A DNA stretch of 42,522 nucleotides, from assembly GCA_024400995.1 (NCBI GenBank), contig JAKSLU010000007.1:1-42522 (forward strand), in the 5' to 3' direction. Source of the stretch: Bacteroidaceae bacterium. Its GTDB lineage: Bacteria; Bacteroidota; Bacteroidia; Bacteroidales; Bacteroidaceae. Shown one piece after another: positions 42,015-42,522 of the stretch (its first letter is position 1; every line of letters begins with the position of its first letter). Under the pieces are notes generated by a model, which had not been told where the DNA came from, searched no databases, and saw only the letters and a program-made list of their open reading frames with translations. The position numbers and the translations under genes are program-made.

Positions 42015-42022
42015 TATCTTTG
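42015..42022 (+). promoter_or_regulatory. -7 element of xerD placed for a near-leaderless transcript
   Basis: TATCTTTG ends only five bases before the xerD ATG at 42028, so the transcript would start at or next to the start codon. No -33 element at normal spacing was found. Confidence 0.5.
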
Positions 42023-42027
42023 CAGCC

Positions 42028-42522
42028 ATGTTCCAGAAGTATCGGCTCTATCTGCAGTTGGAGAAGGGTCTCTCGGCCAATAGCCGCGAGGCCTACCTGC
42101 ACGATGTGGAGCGCTATCTGGACTGGTGCCGCGACAACGACATCGATGCGCAGAGCGTCACACTCCAGCAACTCAACGACTACACCTGGCAGCTCTACCA
42201 GCTCGACGTGACGGCCCGCACCATAGCGCGCAACCTGTCGAGCCTCCGTTCGTTCTATGGCTTTCTGGTTCTGGACGGCTATGTGCGCCAGGACCCCACC
42301 GAACTGCTGGAGAGCCCCAAGATTCCCAAGCATCTGCCCCCTGTCCTCACCCTGGAGGAGGTGGAGCGGCTGCTCTCCGTGATGGACCTCTCCCTGCCCC
42401 AGGAACGACGGGACCACTGCATGGTGGAGATGCTCTACTCCTGCGGCCTCAGGGTGAGCGAGCTGTGTGGCCTGCGGGTGAGTGACCTGTACCTGGAGGA
42501 GAACTTTCTGCGCGTAGAGGGC
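42028..42522 (+). CDS. xerD: Tyrosine recombinase XerD, 5' part only
   Basis: The frame is open to the window edge, giving 165 residues of a usual ~300. Residues about 5-85 form the SAM-like N-terminal domain (YRLYLQLEKGLSANSREAYL, then LNDYTWQL and ARNLSSLRSFYGFLVLDGYV). LLESPKIPKHLPPVLTLEEV links to the catalytic domain, where MVEMLYSCGLRVSELCGLRV holds the first catalytic arginine (GLRVSEL). XerC/XerD resolve chromosome dimers at dif. The C-terminal HxxR and Tyr residues lie outside the window. The sequence favours XerD over phage integrases, but the distinction from XerC cannot be final here. Confidence 0.85.
   Translation, partial: MFQKYRLYLQLEKGLSANSREAYLHDVERYLDWCRDNDIDAQSVTLQQLNDYTWQLYQLDVTARTIARNLSSLRSFYGFLVLDGYVRQDPTELLESPKIPKHLPPVLTLEEVERLLSVMDLSLPQERRDHCMVEMLYSCGLRVSELCGLRVSDLYLEENFLRVEG

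Overview
The window looks like chromosomal DNA of a GC-rich Bacteroidales bacterium, most likely Prevotellaceae-like. The reasons are the housekeeping gene content and order (mnmG-apt-uvrC; rpoN-PAP2-purE-ispG), Bacteroidetes-type promoters (TTTG, about 20 bases, TAnnTTTG), PCMD, DUF4248, calycin-like and DUF6359 domains, and many secreted proteins that end in a short tail of the type Y(D/N)LQGR...RGI...GKKV.R. The family assignment is inference. No rRNA, tRNA, CRISPR array or insertion sequence was recognised.

Layout. 0-7.3 kb, minus strand: a secreted DUF6359 protein, a WYL regulator, a CotH-kinase/lamin-tail protein whose 3' end is frameshifted at a run of seven Gs, and uvrA. 7.4-24.9 kb, plus strand: a DUF975 membrane protein, mnmG, apt, uvrC, deoC, a polyprenyl synthase overlapping polA, rpoN, a PAP2-like membrane protein, purE, ispG overlapping a sialidase gene, and cysS. 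25-40 kb, plus strand: a run of exported proteins. Six have the short C-terminal tail (two of these with Listeria-Bacteroides repeats and PCMD-like regions), and there are also a DUF4105 membrane protein, a PCMD lipoprotein with its outer-membrane barrel partner, and a two-domain calycin-like protein. 40-42.5 kb: two small minus-strand genes (DUF4248 and a P5-like protein), a 630-base gene-free region with DnaA boxes and an AT-rich tract, and the 5' part of xerD running off the end.

The most unusual content is not the genes but the repeats. A family of GC-rich palindromic elements occurs singly and as inverted pairs. It lies between genes, supplies the 3' end of the sialidase gene, and is inserted in frame into mnmG, which is about 50 residues longer than expected. 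A second module joins an exact 9-base CTAG-phased array to a GGCGGCATCC hairpin terminator. Two genes (rpoN and purE) have six-copy TAAGAAA heptamer arrays just before their start codons.

Replication signals: a near-perfect parS site lies directly after mnmG, a weaker parS-like site lies in polA, and a DnaA-box cluster with an AT-rich tract lies upstream of xerD. Together these suggest an origin-proximal segment, although most genes to the left are transcribed toward the candidate origin, which is not the usual bias. Two housekeeping proteins look altered: PolA lacks recognisable proofreading residues, and IspG resembles the long Bacteroidetes/plant type but lacks its large inserted domain.
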